From the NCBI RefSeq assembly GCF_043557345.1, contig NZ_JBIFFV010000001.1, forward strand, positions 558,001-622,000: a stretch of 64,000 bases of DNA, given 5' to 3'. Each line of letters opens with the position of its first letter. The stretch's first letter is position 1. Origin of the DNA: Sulfitobacter sp043557345 (GTDB lineage Bacteria; Pseudomonadota; Alphaproteobacteria; Rhodobacterales; Rhodobacteraceae). Shown in pieces: positions 1 to 8,833 of this stretch. The position numbers and the translations under genes are program-made. A model generated the notes under the pieces. It did not search any database, was not told the origin of the DNA, and saw only the letters and a program-made list of their open reading frames with translations.

Positions 1-536
1 GGTTGCTGGTCTGGCTGCTGGTCAAAGAGGGACGGCCACTTTTCCATGTGGCCGAGCGGATGAAAACGCCGAAAGAGAGTTTCAAGCTTTGGAAGCTGCG
101 CACGATGACCGTGGCCGAAGAGGATCAGGGCGTGTCGGGCGGCAACAAGGCTGCCCGGATCACCCCCACGGGCGCATGGCTCAGGGCGCGGCGCTTGGAT
201 GAGTTTCCCCAGCTTTGGAACATCCTGCGCGGTGATCTGAGCTTTGTCGGCCCCCGCCCGCCGCTGCGTGAATACGTCGAGCGTTTCCCCGAAGTTTACG
301 GCAAGGTTTTGAAATCCCGGCCCGGCGTGACCGGACTGGCCACGATCCGGTTTCACAAACATGAAGAACGGCTGCTGTCAGGCTGCGAGACCGCGGCAGA
401 AACCGATCATGTCTATTGTCGCGTCTGTGTCCCGCGCAAGGCGCAGCTTGATCTGATCTATCAGCGCCACCAAAGCGTCTGCTTCGATTTTGATCTAATG
501 CTGCAAACCGTCCAGAACCTCTTTAGCCGTGGTTAA
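1..536 (+). CDS. Bacterial sugar transferase, 5' truncated (initiating glycosyltransferase for exopolysaccharide)
   Basis: The reading frame is already open at the left edge, so the N-terminus lies outside the window; 177 residues remain. The conserved Bac_transf core is visible: a FKLWKLRTM segment, ARRLDEFPQLWNILRGDLSFVGPRP and RPGVTGLATI, all signatures of the polyprenyl-phosphate sugar-1-phosphate transferases (WcaJ/ExoY/PglC fold). Enzymes of this family start repeat-unit synthesis on undecaprenyl phosphate at the inner face of the membrane. The membrane-inserting N-terminal helix is missing because of the window edge. The next gene is a nucleoside-diphosphate-sugar dehydratase, which supports a surface polysaccharide role. 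The exact sugar donor cannot be read from sequence. Confidence 0.9.
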   Translation, partial: LLVWLLVKEGRPLFHVAERMKTPKESFKLWKLRTMTVAEEDQGVSGGNKAARITPTGAWLRARRLDEFPQLWNILRGDLSFVGPRPPLREYVERFPEVYGKVLKSRPGVTGLATIRFHKHEERLLSGCETAAETDHVYCRVCVPRKAQLDLIYQRHQSVCFDFDLMLQTVQNLFSRG

Positions 537-778
537 AGTTTACGGTGGTCGCACGAGACGCCGTTAAGCAAATATGTTAAGAATTGGTTTTGTTAACCAA
601 AGCGTGGCATTGTTTGCCGCATATTTAAGCAGTTGTAGATTCGGATGGCGATGTATTATGCGCGTTTGGCCGTTTTCGCCCTTAGTTTGGTGCATCGGTG
701 CCAAGGACAGAAGATGGTAGTGCGCAGGCGGAGAGTGCAGTGCATTCTCGAACACAGCCGTAAACAGGGGAGCGGCGC

Positions 779-2662
779 ATGCTGAGCATTATCAAGTCGC
801 TGACCAAGCGGCAAAAGCGTGTTATCATGCTGGCGCTCGACTCCTGTCTGATTTTACTGGCTGCCATCCTCGCGCTGGCGGTGCGTGGGCTGCCTGAACC
901 CTTCGTCGTTGTTTTCTTAAATTATGCCCTGACGCTGCCCCTTACCCTGATCGTCGGTGTGATCGTTTCGATCCGCTTGGGGGTCTGCACCACGCAACTC
1001 AATGCCTATGAAACCGTAGCGGTCGGAAGCACCGCGATACTGGGGACCACCCTTGCAGCCGTATCCCTGCTGGGCGCGACCCTTCTGGGGCTGGATTTCC
1101 CTATCGGCGTGCATGTGATGTTCGGAGCGATCTTTTTCTCTCTTGTGGTGCTGTCGCGGGTCATCTTGTTGCATATCGTTTTGCAAATCTACCGGACGGG
1201 CGACGCGCGGTGCCGTGTTTTGATCTACGGCGCGGGCACCACGGGGACGCAACTGGTTTCGGCCCTGCGCGGCCATGAAACGATCGAACCGATTGCCTTT
1301 GTTGATGACAATATCGCGCTTCAGGGGCTCAACGTCTCGAAGCTGCCGGTCTATTCGCCACGGGGCATCGCGGAACTTGCCGTCGAAAAGCAGATCGACC
1401 GCGTGTTGCTGGCCGTGCCGTCGCTCAGCACCCCCAAACAGGCCCAGATCGCCCGACGGTTGGAGAAGCTGGGTCTCGAGGTGCAAACCCTCCCTTCCTT
1501 CGCGCAGCTGATCGGCGAAGAGGCTTTGGTCGACAAGCTCTCCCCCGTCTCTCCGAGCCGCTTTTTGAACCGGGATGAGGTCGCGCCTTTGATTAACGAA
1601 GGTGGCGAAAGCTATGCGGGCAAAGTGGTTTTCGTCTCGGGGGCAGGCGGCTCCATCGGGTCGGAACTGTGCCGCCAAGTGCTGCTGTGCCGGCCCACCA
1701 AACTGGTGCTTTTCGAGTTGAGCGAACTGGCCCTCTATAACGCCGACATGGAGATTCGCCAGTTGGCCGAGGGCAGCGATATTGAGATCGTCTCGGTCTT
1801 GGGGACGGTAACGGATACCCGGCAACTGCGCAAAGTGCTGTCGCAACACGGGGTCAATGTGGTCCTCCATGCCGCGGCCTATAAACATGTGCCCTTGGTC
1901 GAGGCGAACCCGCTGTCGGGGCTGGTGAACAATGTCCTTGGAACCCATGCTTTGGCCGAACAGGCCGCCCGGGCAGGGGTAGAGCGTTTCATCCTCGTAT
2001 CCACCGACAAGGCCGTGCGCCCGACCAATATCATGGGCGGGTCCAAGCGGCTTGCCGAACTCGTTATTCAGGATATGGCGCGCAAATATGGCGGTCCGGG
2101 CGGTGTCATCTTCTCCATGGTCCGCTTCGGCAATGTTCTGGGGTCCTCCGGGTCGGTCGTGCCACTGTTCCAAGAGCAGGTCAGCCGCGGTGGCCCGTTG
2201 ACGGTGACAGACCGGGGTGTGGCGCGTTACTTCATGACGGTCGAAGAGGCTGTGCGCTTGGTCCTACAGGCCGGATCGCTGGCCCAAGGGGGCGAGGTCT
2301 TTGTTCTGGACATGGGCAAACCCGTACCGATCCTCAAATTGGCGCGGCAGGTGATTGAGACCGCCGGCTACACCGTGCGGGACGAAGACAACCCCGATGG
2401 CGATATCGAGATTGAGATCACTGGTTTGCGCCCCGGTGAAAAGATGACCGAAGAACTCACGTTGAGTGGTCTGCTGATCAATACGGCGCATCCCAAAATC
2501 TATTCCGCGCGGGAAAACGGGCTGCACGAACTTGAAATCGCTTCGGCCCTGCGAGACCTGCGTGAAGCGCTGGTGGCGAATGACGAAGCACTGGCGCGTC
2601 AGGTGGTGTACCGCTGGGTCGAAGGGTTTGCCCCGCCTGAGGCGTTGCGAAAGTCCTCATAG
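779..2662 (+). CDS. Membrane nucleoside-diphosphate-sugar 4,6-dehydratase (CapD/WbpM/PglF type)
   Basis: 627 residues, full length for the large membrane class. Four hydrophobic helices occupy roughly residues 15-133. They are followed by a first Rossmann-like domain (GAGTTG at 151-156) and a second, catalytic SDR domain with SGAGGSIG at 287-294. The catalytic region reads STDK (408-411), then PTNIMGGSK: Met419 stands where classical SDRs have Tyr, and Lys423 follows, as known for WbpM/PglF enzymes. These convert UDP-GlcNAc to the 4-keto-6-deoxy sugar used in capsule, O-antigen or glycoprotein sugars. It lies downstream of a sugar transferase in the same direction, consistent with one polysaccharide locus. 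The substrate is inferred from the family. Confidence 0.9.
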   Translation: MLSIIKSLTKRQKRVIMLALDSCLILLAAILALAVRGLPEPFVVVFLNYALTLPLTLIVGVIVSIRLGVCTTQLNAYETVAVGSTAILGTTLAAVSLLGATLLGLDFPIGVHVMFGAIFFSLVVLSRVILLHIVLQIYRTGDARCRVLIYGAGTTGTQLVSALRGHETIEPIAFVDDNIALQGLNVSKLPVYSPRGIAELAVEKQIDRVLLAVPSLSTPKQAQIARRLEKLGLEVQTLPSFAQLIGEEALVDKLSPVSPSRFLNRDEVAPLINEGGESYAGKVVFVSGAGGSIGSELCRQVLLCRPTKLVLFELSELALYNADMEIRQLAEGSDIEIVSVLGTVTDTRQLRKVLSQHGVNVVLHAAAYKHVPLVEANPLSGLVNNVLGTHALAEQAARAGVERFILVSTDKAVRPTNIMGGSKRLAELVIQDMARKYGGPGGVIFSMVRFGNVLGSSGSVVPLFQEQVSRGGPLTVTDRGVARYFMTVEEAVRLVLQAGSLAQGGEVFVLDMGKPVPILKLARQVIETAGYTVRDEDNPDGDIEIEITGLRPGEKMTEELTLSGLLINTAHPKIYSARENGLHELEIASALRDLREALVANDEALARQVVYRWVEGFAPPEALRKSS

Positions 2663-2768
2663 CGATGTGCAGGGTAGGCTCTAATGATCGCAGCGGATCG
2701 ACCTTCTGAAAGAGTAAATCCACCGCTTGCCGCTTGTGGTCGCGGCCCATGCGGGCCACTTTGGCGGC

Positions 2769-3623
2769 ATGGATAAAACGCTTCTTTCCCTCGGCCATGG
2801 CTATAGCGCGCGTGCCTTGGCGGCCCGGTTGATGCCGCAGGGCTGGCGCATCATCGGCACGACCCGCAGCCGCGAAAAACTGGATGAGATCGCAGCGTCG
2901 GGGGTGGAGCCCATGCTCTGGCCCGGCAGCGATCTGTCTGAGCTTTTGCAAGAGGTTCCCAACCTATTGGTCTCTGCCGGGCCGGGGCCGGAGGGGGATC
3001 CGGTTTTGCTGGAACTGCAGGATGAAATCACCGCAGCGGCCCCCCATTTGCGGTGGGTCGGCTATCTGTCCACCACCGGTGTTTACGGCGACCACGGGGG
3101 CGCTTGGGTTGATGAGACGACACCGCTCACCCCCTCCACCCGGCGCGGCGCGGCGCGGGTGCAGGCCGAGGCGGCATGGGGCGCGATTCCCGGCCTACCG
3201 CTGCATATCTTCCGGCTCGCGGGCATCTACGGCCCCGGGCGCGGGCCTTTCGCCAAGGTCCGCAAGGGCACGGCGCGGCGCATCATCAAGCCGGGGCAGG
3301 TCTTCTCACGCATTCATGTAGAGGATATCGCCCAAGCCTTGGAACTGTCGCTGGCCGCGCCGCAGCCGGGGGCGATCTATAACCTGTGCGACGACGATCC
3401 CGCTCCGCCGCAGGATGTGATCGGCCATGCCGCCGCGCTTTTGGATCTGCCTATGCCCCCGGCGGTGGACTTCGACAAGGCTGAGATGACCCCCATGGCC
3501 CGCAGCTTTTACGCAGAGAGCAAGAAGGTCCGGAACGATCACGCCAAGGCGGCGTTGGGCTGGCAACCGATCTACCCTGACTACCGTTCTGGTCTGGCCG
3601 CGCTGCTGGAGGCGGAAGACTGA
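2769..3623 (+). CDS. NAD(P)-dependent epimerase-like SDR (YeeZ-like)
   Basis: About 284 residues from the ATG at 2769; an earlier in-frame start at 2727 would add 14 residues without sequence character. The N-terminus MDKTLLSLGHGYSARALA is an atypical Rossmann nucleotide-binding loop (GHGYSA instead of GxxGxxG), as seen in YeeZ-type extended SDRs. YLSTTGVYGDHGGAWVDE and FRLAGIYGPGRGP match the SDR catalytic and substrate strands. The product is predicted to be cytoplasmic. No substrate is established for this branch. It sits between polysaccharide genes and exoD but the spacing does not prove co-transcription. Confidence 0.75.
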   Translation: MDKTLLSLGHGYSARALAARLMPQGWRIIGTTRSREKLDEIAASGVEPMLWPGSDLSELLQEVPNLLVSAGPGPEGDPVLLELQDEITAAAPHLRWVGYLSTTGVYGDHGGAWVDETTPLTPSTRRGAARVQAEAAWGAIPGLPLHIFRLAGIYGPGRGPFAKVRKGTARRIIKPGQVFSRIHVEDIAQALELSLAAPQPGAIYNLCDDDPAPPQDVIGHAAALLDLPMPPAVDFDKAEMTPMARSFYAESKKVRNDHAKAALGWQPIYPDYRSGLAALLEAED

Positions 3624-3649
3624 ATCCAAGGCATCGCCCGAGGCATCGC

Positions 3650-4243
3650 ATGCGTCAAGACGAACACACGTTGGCCTATCTGCTGGATAGCATGGAGCGC
3701 GCGGCAGAGAAGGAAGCGGTGTCGATCAACGACGTGCTGCATGAGATCGGCGACCGTTCGATCACCCCTCTGATCCTGATCGTCGCCTTGCTGCTGGTCT
3801 CCCCCCTGTCGGGCATTCCCGGCGTCTCGACCCTCGCGGCGGTGACGATCATCCTGCTGGCCGTGCAGGCGGTGACCGGACGGCGCAGGCTATGGATGCC
3901 GCAGTTTCTGTTGCGGCGCGAGGTCGCGGGCCATCGGTTGAGTGGCTGTGTGCGCTTTCTGCGCCGCCCTTGCGCTTTCGTCGACGGACGCTGCAAGCCG
4001 CGCCTTCAGTTCCTCACCACCGGGCCGATGCGGTTCATCACGCTGGTGGTGGTCACGATCATCCCGCTCGGCTGGCCTTTTATGGAGGTACTGCCGATGA
4101 TGTCATCGCTGGGGGCGGGCACCGTCGCCCTCTTGGTGTTTGGGCTGTTCACCCGCGACGGGCTCTTCGTGCTTTTGGGCTATCTCTGTGTGGCGATCAC
4201 ACTGGCTGCGGGCGCACTGCTGGTGCTGACCGCCGCCAGTTAG
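3650..4243 (+). CDS. ExoD family exopolysaccharide synthesis protein
   Basis: 197 residues with an N-terminal amphipathic segment (SINDVLHEIGDRSITPLILIVALLLVSPLSGIPG) and four to five membrane helices, the pattern of the ExoD family. ExoD was described in rhizobia as affecting exopolysaccharide production and alkali tolerance; its molecular activity is not known. The gene follows the SDR by 26 bases and points away from it toward dxs. Its TAG stop (4241-4243) interlocks with the TAA stop of dxs on the other strand (4240-4242), leaving no room for a terminator. Confidence 0.85.
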   Translation: MRQDEHTLAYLLDSMERAAEKEAVSINDVLHEIGDRSITPLILIVALLLVSPLSGIPGVSTLAAVTIILLAVQAVTGRRRLWMPQFLLRREVAGHRLSGCVRFLRRPCAFVDGRCKPRLQFLTTGPMRFITLVVVTIIPLGWPFMEVLPMMSSLGAGTVALLVFGLFTRDGLFVLLGYLCVAITLAAGALLVLTAAS

Positions 4244-6168
4244 GCGCGCTGCGCGTCCAAGTCGCCGATCCCCAGCACCGCGAGCACCTTGGCGGCGATC
4301 TGTTCGGCGTTCATCCCCGCCACGGCATACATATCCGCCGGGCTGGCCTGATCGATGAAGGTATCGGGCAGCACCATGGAGCGGAACTTGAGCCCCTTGT
4401 CGAACACCGCCTCATCCGCCAGCAGCTGTGCCACATGGCTGCCAAAGCCACCCACGGCGCCCTCTTCGATGGTGATCAGCGCCTCGTGGTCGTGGGCGAG
4501 CTTGAGGATCATTTCACGGTCCAGCGGCTTGGCGAAACGGGCATCGGCGATGGTGGGGGTGATGCCCTTGGCCCGAAGCTGTTCGGCGGCTTTCTCGACC
4601 TCTTCCAAACGCGTGCCGAAAGACAGAAGCGCGACCTTGCTGCCTTCTTGGATCATGCGGCCCTTGCCGATTTCCAGCGGGGTGCCGCGCTCTGGCATCT
4701 CGACCCCGCGCCCTTCGCCGCGCGGATAGCGGAAGGCGATGGGGCCGTCGTCATGGGCGGCGGCGGTGGCGACCATATGGCGCAACTCGGCCTCATCGGC
4801 GGCGGCCATGACCACGAAGCCCGGCAGATTGGCGAGGAAGGCCACGTCGAAGGCGCCTGCGTGGGTCGGCCCGTCCGCGCCGACCAATCCGGCGCGGTCG
4901 ATGGCGAAACGCACCGGCAGGCGCTGGATTGCGACATCATGCACGACTTGGTCGTAGCCGCGTTGCAGGAAGGTGGAATACATCGCGCAGAAGGGTTTCA
5001 TCCCGGCAGCCGCAAGCCCCGCGCAGAAGGTCACGCCATGCTGCTCGGCGATGCCCACATCGAAACAGCGACTGGGGTAGCGTTCGGCAAAGAGGTCAAG
5101 GCCGGTGCCGTCGGGCATAGCTGCGGTTACGGCGCAGATCTTGTCGTCCTCGGCGGCCTCGGCCAGCAGGCTGTCGGCGAAAACGCGGGTGTAGCTCGGC
5201 GCGTTGGAGGGGGCTTTCTTTTGCTCGCCCGTCACCACGTTGAACTTGGCCGTGGCATGGCCGCGATCCCGCGCGGCTTCGGCGGGGCCGTAGCCCTTGC
5301 CCTTCTGTGTCTGAATGTGGATCAGGATCGGCCCGGTCGCGCGCTGATGCACGGTGCGCAGCACCGGCAGCAACTGGTCCATGTCATGCCCGTTGATCGG
5401 CCCGAGGTAGGAAAACCCGAGGTTCTCAAACAGCGTCCCGCCCACGGCCATGCCCTTGAGCATATCCTTGGCGCGTTTGGCACCCTCGCGGAAGGGCTCG
5501 GGCAGCAGGCTCACCGCGCCCTTGGCGGCAGCCTTGAAGTCCTGGAACGGCGCCTCGGCGTAGAGGCGGCTGAGATAGCTCGACATCGCGCCGACCGGCG
5601 GTGCGATGGACATCTCGTTGTCGTTGAGGATCACGATCAGACGCTTCTTCAGATCGCCCGCGTTGTTCAGCGCCTCATAGGCCATGCCCGCGCTCATCGC
5701 ACCGTCCCCGATCACGGCGATCGCGTCGCCCAGTCCTTCGGGGATCACACCGCCCAGATCGCGGCCCACGGCGAAGCCGAGAGCGGCGGAGATCGAGGTC
5801 GAGCTATGCGCCGCGCCAAAGGGGTCGTAGGGGGATTCGCTGCGCTTGGTGAAGCCCGACAGCCCATCCTTCATGCGCAGGCTGCGGATACGGTCGCGGC
5901 GTTCGGTCAGGATCTTATGCGGGTAGCACTGGTGGCTGACGTCCCAGATGATCTTGTCGCGCGGCGTGTCGAAAACCGCGTGCAGGGCAACGGTCAGTTC
6001 CACCACACCGAGGCCCGCGCCGAGATGCCCGCCGGTTTCCGACACGGCCGAGATCGTCTCAGCCCGCAACTCCCGCGCGACTTGGGTCAGTTCGGCATCG
6101 GACAGGCGTTTCAGATCCGCAGGGCGGGTGACCTGATCAAGCAGGGGTGTGGCGGGTTTGTCACTCAT
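4240..6168 (-). CDS. dxs: 1-deoxy-D-xylulose-5-phosphate synthase
   Basis: 642 residues from the ATG at 6168 (MSDKPATPLLDQV), the usual length; a purine-rich AGAGAG lies just upstream, and an extension to 6198 has no family character. Thiamine-diphosphate motif GDGAMSAGMAYEALNNAG with the NDNEMSI strand is clear, as are LGFSYLGPINGHD, the DGTGLD loop, the HGVTFCAGLA segment and DRAGLVGADGPTHAG. The enzyme condenses pyruvate and glyceraldehyde 3-phosphate, the first step of the MEP isoprenoid pathway, and also feeds thiamine and pyridoxal synthesis. It is the last gene of xseB-ispA-dxs, a common alphaproteobacterial order. Confidence 0.97.
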   Translation of the reverse strand: MSDKPATPLLDQVTRPADLKRLSDAELTQVARELRAETISAVSETGGHLGAGLGVVELTVALHAVFDTPRDKIIWDVSHQCYPHKILTERRDRIRSLRMKDGLSGFTKRSESPYDPFGAAHSSTSISAALGFAVGRDLGGVIPEGLGDAIAVIGDGAMSAGMAYEALNNAGDLKKRLIVILNDNEMSIAPPVGAMSSYLSRLYAEAPFQDFKAAAKGAVSLLPEPFREGAKRAKDMLKGMAVGGTLFENLGFSYLGPINGHDMDQLLPVLRTVHQRATGPILIHIQTQKGKGYGPAEAARDRGHATAKFNVVTGEQKKAPSNAPSYTRVFADSLLAEAAEDDKICAVTAAMPDGTGLDLFAERYPSRCFDVGIAEQHGVTFCAGLAAAGMKPFCAMYSTFLQRGYDQVVHDVAIQRLPVRFAIDRAGLVGADGPTHAGAFDVAFLANLPGFVVMAAADEAELRHMVATAAAHDDGPIAFRYPRGEGRGVEMPERGTPLEIGKGRMIQEGSKVALLSFGTRLEEVEKAAEQLRAKGITPTIADARFAKPLDREMILKLAHDHEALITIEEGAVGGFGSHVAQLLADEAVFDKGLKFRSMVLPDTFIDQASPADMYAVAGMNAEQIAAKVLAVLGIGDLDAQRA

Positions 6169-6209
6169 CGGGGCCTCTCTGGTGCCGCATTGGCGCATGT
6201 GCCGCCCGG

Positions 6210-7091
6210 CTAGCTGTCGCGGGCAATAACGAAGGCGGCAGCGGCTCGCAAGCTCTGCGCCTCTGGTCCATATTCAGATAGGGCGTCGCAGGCCATGTCC
6301 ACCAATTCGGCGGCGCGGGTCTTGGCCCCGGCCAACCCAAGGTGGGACACGAAAGTGGCCTTGCCCGCCGCATCGTCCTTGCCGACCGCCTTGCCCAGGG
6401 TTTCGGCGTCGCCTTCGACATCGAGGATGTCATCGGCGATCTGAAAGGCAAGACCGAGGTGTTTGGCGTAAGTTCCAAGGGCGGTGGCATCGGCACCGGC
6501 CATGCGCGGCCCGGCCATGGCGGACCATTCGATCAGCGCGCCGGTCTTGCCCGCCTGAAGCGCCGTGATCTCGGCCAGCGACAGCGGTGCGGGGGCGGTT
6601 TCGGCGGCGATGTCCAGCGCTTGGCCGCCTACCATGCCGCCCACGCCCGCCGCTTGGGCGAGGCTGGTCATCAAGGCCAGACGCGGCTCCGCCGGGCAGG
6701 GCGCTTGGCCGAGCAGTTCAAACGCCAGCGTTTGCAGCGCGTCACCGGCCAGAACGGCAGTTGCCTCATCCCATTTGCGGTGCACCGTGGGCTGGCCCCG
6801 GCGCAGGTCGTCGTCGTCCATGCAAGGCAGGTCGTCATGCACCAGCGAATAGGCATGCAGCGCCTCGATCGCCGCCGCCGCCGGGGCGGCCATGCCGGGG
6901 GCGATGCCATGCAGCCGGGCGGATTCGATCACCAGAAAGCCGCGCAGCCCCTTGCCGCCGCTACAGGCATAGCGCATCGCCTCGGCAACGGGGCCGTCAT
7001 ACGCGCCGAGCGCGGCCTCGATCTGCGCTTGCGCCAGATCGCGGGCATGGGCGAGCGCCTCTGCCAAGGGACGGGGGGTGGTTTCTTTCAT
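6210..7091 (-). CDS. ispA: Farnesyl/geranyl diphosphate synthase (polyprenyl synthetase)
   Basis: 293 residues from the ATG at 7091. A TTG at 7103 overlaps the xseB stop and is an alternative start adding four residues. The first Asp-rich motif DDLPCMDDDD lies at 86-95 and the second, DDILD, near residue 220; both bind the Mg2+-diphosphate. The family condenses IPP with DMAPP and GPP. The DDLPCMDDD form of the first motif is typical of bacterial short-chain FPP synthases. It sits between xseB and dxs, so precursor supply and chain elongation are encoded together. Chain length is inferred. Confidence 0.93.
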   Translation of the reverse strand: MKETTPRPLAEALAHARDLAQAQIEAALGAYDGPVAEAMRYACSGGKGLRGFLVIESARLHGIAPGMAAPAAAAIEALHAYSLVHDDLPCMDDDDLRRGQPTVHRKWDEATAVLAGDALQTLAFELLGQAPCPAEPRLALMTSLAQAAGVGGMVGGQALDIAAETAPAPLSLAEITALQAGKTGALIEWSAMAGPRMAGADATALGTYAKHLGLAFQIADDILDVEGDAETLGKAVGKDDAAGKATFVSHLGLAGAKTRAAELVDMACDALSEYGPEAQSLRAAAAFVIARDS

Positions 7092-7099
7092 GCGGGCGG

Positions 7100-7342
7100 T
7101 CAAAGCCCGTCGACGGGTTTCAGCCCATTCGGGTTGCCATCGCCATCGAGCGTGATCGCGGCGACCTTCTCTTCGGCCTCTTTCAGCTTGGTCTCGCAGC
7201 GCGCCTTAAGCTTGGCCCCGCGTTCGTAAAGCGCGATGCTTTCGTCCAATGCGACATTGCCGTTTTCAAGCTGGCCCAAGACTTTCTCAAGCTCGGCCAT
7301 GGCGGTCTCAAAGTTCATCTCTTCTACGGGTGTGTCGGACAT
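7100..7342 (-). CDS. xseB: Exodeoxyribonuclease VII small subunit
   Basis: 80 residues from the ATG at 7342 (MSDTPVEEMNFETAMAELE); an in-frame start at 7375 would add 11 residues without family similarity. The sequence is the standard XseB helical hairpin: FETAMAELEKVLGQLENGNVALDESIALYERG followed by a basic and acidic helix. With XseA it degrades single-stranded DNA to oligonucleotides; XseA is not in the window. It begins the xseB-ispA-dxs block and is only eight bases from the ispA ATG, or overlaps its alternative TTG start. Confidence 0.95.
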   Translation of the reverse strand: MSDTPVEEMNFETAMAELEKVLGQLENGNVALDESIALYERGAKLKARCETKLKEAEEKVAAITLDGDGNPNGLKPVDGL

Positions 7343-7451
7343 TGCGCGCCTCGTTGTCGGAATTTCGCGCGACAATAGAACTTCGCGCCGCGCATTGCCA
7401 GCAGACTTGCGCGATGAATTTTACCGGCCTGTTTGAGCAGGCGGGGCGAGG

Positions 7452-8153
7452 TCAGTCCGGGGCCAGCATATAGCCCGCGCCGCGCACGGTTTGCAGGTAT
7501 TGCGGCTGTTTCGGATCGCTTTCGATCTTGCGGCGCAGGCGGGTGATCTGCACGTCGACGGCACGTTCCTGCGCTTGCCCCCGGTCGCGGCCCAATTCTT
7601 CGACCAATTTGGCACGGCTGAGCGCGACACCGGGCTGGGCGGCAAAGATCTTCATCAGCTGCACCTCGGTCGCGGTGAGGCGCACCAGATCGTCGCCCTG
7701 CCACATCTCGCCCCGCTCCATGTCATAGCGGATCACGCCGAGCGACAGCACCTTTGGCGCGGTGTCGGCGGCAGAGGTGTCGGGCATCCGCCGCAGGATG
7801 GCGTTGATGCGCAGCAGCAGTTCTTTTGGCTCAAAGGGCTTGGGCAGGTAGTCATCCGCCCCGGCCTCCAACCCTTCGATGCGGTTGTCGGTCTCGCCCT
7901 TGGCGGTCAGCAGCAGGATTGGCGTTTGCAGGGTTTCGCGCAAAGCGCGGGTCAGGGCCATGCCGTCTTCGCCGGGCATCATCACGTCGAGCACGATGAG
8001 GTCGAACTCCAACCCCGCCAGCACCCGCCGCGCATGGGCCGCGTCGCGGGCCGTGCTGACCAGAAAGCCGTTCCGCATCAGGAATTTCTTCAACAGGCTG
8101 CGGATCCGCTCGTCGTCGTCGACGACCAGCAGATGCGGGTCGAGATCGTTCAT
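7452..8153 (-). CDS. petR: OmpR-family response regulator, PetR-like
   Basis: 233 residues. The receiver domain has the acidic pocket DDD at 12-14, phospho-acceptor Asp56 (IVLDVMMPG) and the KPF lysine near residue 106. A winged-helix OmpR/PhoB output domain follows (LTATEVQLMKIFA, RAVDVQITRLRRKIESDP, GAGYML). The gene starts inside the stop of the preceding MarR-type gene (ATGA, 8150-8153). This MarR plus OmpR pair is the petP-petR arrangement known from Rhodobacter capsulatus, where petR is needed for growth and lies near the cytochrome bc1 genes. No bc1 genes and no cognate histidine kinase adjoin it here. Confidence 0.8.
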   Translation of the reverse strand: MNDLDPHLLVVDDDERIRSLLKKFLMRNGFLVSTARDAAHARRVLAGLEFDLIVLDVMMPGEDGMALTRALRETLQTPILLLTAKGETDNRIEGLEAGADDYLPKPFEPKELLLRINAILRRMPDTSAADTAPKVLSLGVIRYDMERGEMWQGDDLVRLTATEVQLMKIFAAQPGVALSRAKLVEELGRDRGQAQERAVDVQITRLRRKIESDPKQPQYLQTVRGAGYMLAPD

Positions 8154-8674
8154 GGGGCGCTTTCGCGCAGCCGGTCAAAGCTCTGGCGCATTTCGGGATC
8201 CATCATGGCCTCCAATACCGTTCTGAAACCGGCCACGGCTTCGGGTCCGGCGGTGCGAAAGGCCAGACGCATCCGCGCGCGCTGCGCGTCCGATAGCTCC
8301 TGTTCCAGCTTGCGACCCTCGTCGGTCAGGAACAGATGCCGCTCGCGCTTGTCATTGCGGCCAACCTTGCTCTGCACCAGACCATCGGCAATCAACGTGC
8401 GCAAGACACGGTTGAGCGATTGTTTCGTGACCCCGAGGATATTGAGCAGGTTGTTCACCGTCGTGCCGGGGGCGCGGTTGATGAAGTGGATGGCGCGGTG
8501 ATGTGCGCGGCCATAGGCCATATCGGCCAGAATCCGGTCGGGATCGGCGGTGAAACCGCGATAGGCAAAGAACATCGCCTCGATCCCCTGCCGCAGTTGT
8601 TCGTCCGTCAAAAACAGCAGGCTGTCGCCGCTGCTAGGGGCCATCATACGCCCGTCCGCCATAGTATGTCTCAT
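8150..8674 (-). CDS. petP: MarR-family transcriptional regulator, PetP-like
   Basis: 174 residues; internal ATGs at residues 5, 10 and 11 are alternative starts. The winged helix-turn-helix reads HFINRAPGTTVNNLLNILGVTKQSLNRVLRTLIADGLV, with wing residues GRNDKRERHLFLTDEG, the standard MarR layout. It is followed directly by petR with a four-base overlap, so translation is probably coupled. In R. capsulatus PetP is the partner gene of PetR. The gene is divergent from ilvE across a 159-base region that carries a promoter and a repeated palindrome, so autoregulation or ilvE control is possible but unproven. Confidence 0.8.
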   Translation of the reverse strand: MRHTMADGRMMAPSSGDSLLFLTDEQLRQGIEAMFFAYRGFTADPDRILADMAYGRAHHRAIHFINRAPGTTVNNLLNILGVTKQSLNRVLRTLIADGLVQSKVGRNDKRERHLFLTDEGRKLEQELSDAQRARMRLAFRTAGPEAVAGFRTVLEAMMDPEMRQSFDRLRESAP

Positions 8675-8715
8675 TCTTTCTCGGGCCTGTTGGGGATCAG
8701 TTTACGTCAGCGTTG

Positions 8716-8744
8716 TTGACATTCCAATAGTGAAAGGCTATCGA
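8716..8744 (+). promoter_or_regulatory. Predicted sigma70-type promoter for ilvE
   Basis: A perfect -35 hexamer TTGACA (8716-8721), a 17-base spacer and a -10-like TATCGA (8739-8744). It would give a 5' leader of about 80 bases before the ilvE ATG at 8834. Start site not measured. Confidence 0.55.
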
Positions 8745-8752
8745 ATCTCGTG

Positions 8753-8796
8753 TTTTGCGCAATTAAATGTCTGCATCTGCCGATTTTTGCGCAATT
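8753..8796 (+). repeat. Twelve-base direct repeat with palindromic core in the ilvE leader
   Basis: TTTTGCGCAATT occurs at 8753-8764 and again at 8785-8796. Each copy contains the palindrome TTGCGCAA. The 32-base period is close to three DNA turns, so two regulator dimers could bind the same face. Both copies lie downstream of the predicted promoter and upstream of the ilvE Shine-Dalgarno sequence. Confidence 0.7.
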
Positions 8797-8833
8797 TTTG
8801 AAAAGATAGCGCGTCATTTGGAGGGGGAATACC

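Noticed and set aside
3892..6213. 773-codon open frame antisense to dxs
   Set aside because: It mirrors dxs codon structure in high-GC DNA, has no recognisable domain, and dxs is certain.
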